NCBI GenBank assembly: GCA_945877425.1
Contig: CAMCRZ010000002.1
Location: 124,001 to 188,000 of the forward strand
Origin: an uncultured Treponema sp.
Lineage (GTDB): Bacteria; Spirochaetota; Spirochaetia; Treponematales; Treponemataceae
Reading direction: 5' to 3'
DNA: 64,000 nucleotides
Position 1 is the first letter of the stretch, and every line of letters starts with the position of its first letter. Below, piece after piece: positions 62,138 to 64,000 of the stretch. Below the pieces are notes generated by a model. That model ran no database searches, was not told the origin of the DNA, and was given only the letters and a program-made list of their open reading frames with translations. A program made the translations under genes and the position numbers.

Positions 62138-63247
62138 TCAGTTTATAAGCCTTTGTGCTGCTCTCCTGCCCCAGTAATAATCTTTGTGGCAGGAAGATAA
62201 AATTGAAAATATTTCACGGGCAAAAATAAGTTTTCCCATAGAAGCGCTTATGTCGCCGAAGTTATAGATGATTTTCCATGCATCGTTTGAATTTCCCCAC
62301 TCAATAATGTCAGGGAAAGATGCTGCATCATTTAAAAGCCTTGCAAAACTAGTGTAACTGTAATCATGGGTTCTTTCCATTAAAGTGTTTTCGATTTTTG
62401 TAACTACAGTCAAGCTTCCTAAAGCTGCACATTCCATTGCTTTTTCAATTTCACCGTTTTTCATGTAATATTCAGATAAAAGGCTTAATGCTTTTATGGA
62501 AAATGCACCTTCTGCACGATAAAGCTTAAAGAAGTTTTCCATAGCTTCTCTGCTGTCTTTATTTGGCAGCCTTAAAAGTCCCTTTAAAAATCCCGCATCC
62601 GTAAAGTAAGGATTGTCTTTTAAAATCAAAAGAAGATAGCTTTCAAATTTTTCATCATCACCAATATCGTAAAAAAGAAAAGCAAGTTCATACAGAATGT
62701 CGTATTTTTGTTCCGGAACGTCAAGATTTTCCCAGTAAGCATAAGCCTGCTCCATATAACTGCCGGCAAGAGAAAACTCACCTTCTATTTTATAAACTTT
62801 GCCTATTAAAAAATCAGCTTCCGGGCATTGAGAAAAATAATCTTCTTTTTCAATAATTTTGCTGAACTTTCCGTCAAAATATTTCCTGCCTTTTTGAGCA
62901 ACACGACGTTCTACAATTTCCACTGCATCTTTTAATTCAAGTTCCTTCAGCACAGGAAGAACGTCATCAATTTTATCGCCTGCATTGCGTACTTTTTGCT
63001 TTTTAAAAGTATTGTCTAACGTGTAAAGTTCCCATTTTGCCTTCTGCCTTGCACTTGACTTTGCTTTTTCAGCGTAAACTATAACGTCACTGTAATTGCC
63101 GGAATCAAATGCATTTTGAGCTTTCAGTAAATAACGCCAGGCTTCTTCGCCTTTAGGTACATTCCGCACAATTTCCTGAGAAAAGCATTGTATTGCAAGA
63201 AAAAATAAAACTAATACAGCAAAAATTGATTTAATATAGTGTTTCAA
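62138..63247 (-). CDS. Secreted TPR-like repeat protein, unknown
   Basis: 369 residues with a signal peptide (SIFAVLVLFFLAIQCFSQ, cleavage probably after residue 24). The rest is helical with TPR-like units (AWRYLLKAQNAFDSGNYSDVIVYAEKAKSSA, DFLIGKVYKIEGEFSLAGSYMEQAYAYWENL, ALSLLSEYYMKNGEIEKAMECAALGSL). The protein is expected in the periplasm. It overlaps ispG by 4 bases and is probably cotranscribed with it; it faces the Omp85 gene tail to tail with 15 bases between. No family or function is recognised beyond the repeat. Confidence 0.75.
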   Translation of the reverse strand: MKHYIKSIFAVLVLFFLAIQCFSQEIVRNVPKGEEAWRYLLKAQNAFDSGNYSDVIVYAEKAKSSARQKAKWELYTLDNTFKKQKVRNAGDKIDDVLPVLKELELKDAVEIVERRVAQKGRKYFDGKFSKIIEKEDYFSQCPEADFLIGKVYKIEGEFSLAGSYMEQAYAYWENLDVPEQKYDILYELAFLFYDIGDDEKFESYLLLILKDNPYFTDAGFLKGLLRLPNKDSREAMENFFKLYRAEGAFSIKALSLLSEYYMKNGEIEKAMECAALGSLTVVTKIENTLMERTHDYSYTSFARLLNDAASFPDIIEWGNSNDAWKIIYNFGDISASMGKLIFAREIFSILSSCHKDYYWGRRAAQRLIN

Positions 63248-64000
63248 AATGAATTAAGCTCCTGTTCAAATACAGTATCGGCATCTTTTTCATCAATAGT
63301 GCGGATTATTTTTCCTTTTTTAAAGATAATGCATTTTCCGCCGCCGCCTGCAATTCCAAGATCAGCGTGCTTGCCTTCGCCAGGACCATTTACAACGCAG
63401 CCCATTACGGCAATAGTAATGTTTTTATCCATTGCAATAAGTTTTTTCTGCCATCGGTCAACAAAACTGTGAACGTCAAAGCCTATTCTTCCGCATCGAG
63501 GACAGCTTACAATATTTACGCCGCCTTTTCTTAAACCGCATTCATGAAGGATTTCACGTCCGGTTATAACTTCGTTTTCAGGAGAAGAAGAAAGGCTTAC
63601 ACGTATTGTAGAACCAATTCCTTCTCTTAAAAGATGACTGAATGCCAGAGTTGATTTTACAATTCCTGTAATAAGAGGACCTGCTTCAGTTACTCCAATG
63701 TGAAGAGGAACGTCGCAAATTTTTGCAAAAGCTTCATTTGCAAGAATTGTCTCTTCTACACTTGATGCTTTCATGCTTACAACGTAATTGTAAAAGTTCA
63801 GCTTTTCAAAAACTTCGGCTTCCCTCATGGCTGTTCTGGCTAAAGCAGTGCTTCTGTCTAAAGTGCCCTCTTCAACTTGCTTTTCTAGGTCAGAAGGAAG
63901 GCTTCCTGTATTTACGCCTATCCGTATTGCTGCACCTCTTTCCCTGCATTTGTCAACTACAGCCTTAACTCTGTCAAAAGAACCGATATTTCCCGGATTT
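63244..64000 (-). CDS. ispG: 4-hydroxy-3-methylbut-2-enyl diphosphate synthase, 5' part outside window
   Basis: Iron-sulfur enzyme of the MEP isoprenoid pathway, which supplies undecaprenyl carriers. The frame is open to the window edge; the visible end begins NPGNIGSFDRVKAVVDKCRERGAAIRIGVN. The [4Fe-4S] cysteines are seen in VSCPRCGRIGFDV and MGCVVNGPGEGKHADLGIAGG. The start codon lies beyond base 64000; the ATG at 63828 is internal. The TPR gene follows with a 4-base overlap. Confidence 0.95.
   Translation of the reverse strand, partial: NPGNIGSFDRVKAVVDKCRERGAAIRIGVNTGSLPSDLEKQVEEGTLDRSTALARTAMREAEVFEKLNFYNYVVSMKASSVEETILANEAFAKICDVPLHIGVTEAGPLITGIVKSTLAFSHLLREGIGSTIRVSLSSSPENEVITGREILHECGLRKGGVNIVSCPRCGRIGFDVHSFVDRWQKKLIAMDKNITIAVMGCVVNGPGEGKHADLGIAGGGGKCIIFKKGKIIRTIDEKDADTVFEQELNSF

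Noticed and set aside
1..64000. Insertion sequences, prophage or integrative element
   Set aside because: No transposase, integrase, recombinase, phage structural gene or target-site-flanked inverted repeat was recognised on either strand.

Overview
The window reads as chromosomal DNA of a host- or rumen-type treponeme (Spirochaetota). It is AT-rich, has weakly spaced gene borders and long co-directional gene runs. The run MBL hydrolase - mltG - dnaG - rpoD - zinc-ribbon protein - rnpB - TPR protein - mreB - mreC - mreD - mrdA - rodA matches the layout I know from Treponema. The genes for nucleotide-sugar synthesis and polymer assembly, but none recognisable for lipid A or LPS core, also fit a treponeme. 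The species cannot be named from this window alone. No CRISPR array, insertion sequence, prophage or integrase was found.

Layout. 1-2.4 kb (+): the end of murC, then yicC. 2.5-19.2 kb (-): a replication/transcription/cell-shape block with the RNase P RNA embedded in it. 19.4-19.6 kb (-): a tRNA-Thr/tRNA-Tyr pair with its own promoter and terminator. 19.7-22.6 kb (-): glgA, an AroH-type chorismate mutase and a membrane-anchored band-7-like protein. 22.6-26.9 kb (+): a small membrane protein, cca, trpS, alr. 26.9-33.1 kb (-): RNase Z, a GldA/GldFG-like ABC system with a DUF4340 protein, and folC. 33.2-34.2 kb (+): rfbD.

34.2-43.1 kb is a sugar module. A membrane-anchored sugar-binding protein, a YesM-type histidine kinase and a YesN/AraC-type response regulator run on the + strand. 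They converge on a complete galactofuranose-type ABC importer (ytfQ-ytfR-ytfT-yjfF) on the - strand. A perfect 21-bp tandem direct repeat lies upstream of ytfQ and is a candidate operator. The module sits between rfbD and rfbB-rfbA.

43.3-46.5 kb (-): rfbA, rfbB and a family-8-like glycosyltransferase gene broken by one in-frame stop codon. 46.7-48.8 kb (+): a chemoreceptor. 48.9-62.1 kb (+) is a surface-polymer locus: ugd, a YidC-like/sulfatase fusion, a TagF-like polymerase, a cytidylyltransferase fused to a shrunken PLP-transferase-like domain, three GT4 glycosyltransferases, a WbaP-like initiating sugar transferase and an Omp85-type beta-barrel. The set suggests a phosphodiester- and sugar-containing envelope polymer built on a lipid carrier and possibly exported or assembled through a dedicated Omp85 protein. 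This is the most likely place for an undescribed system. The window closes with a TPR protein and the 3' part of ispG (-).

A recurring regulatory pattern: several genes (cca, rnz, rfbA, the WbaP homologue, the band-7-like gene) have good -10 boxes ending only 6-10 bases before the start codon and no ribosome binding site. This suggests leaderless or near-leaderless mRNAs.
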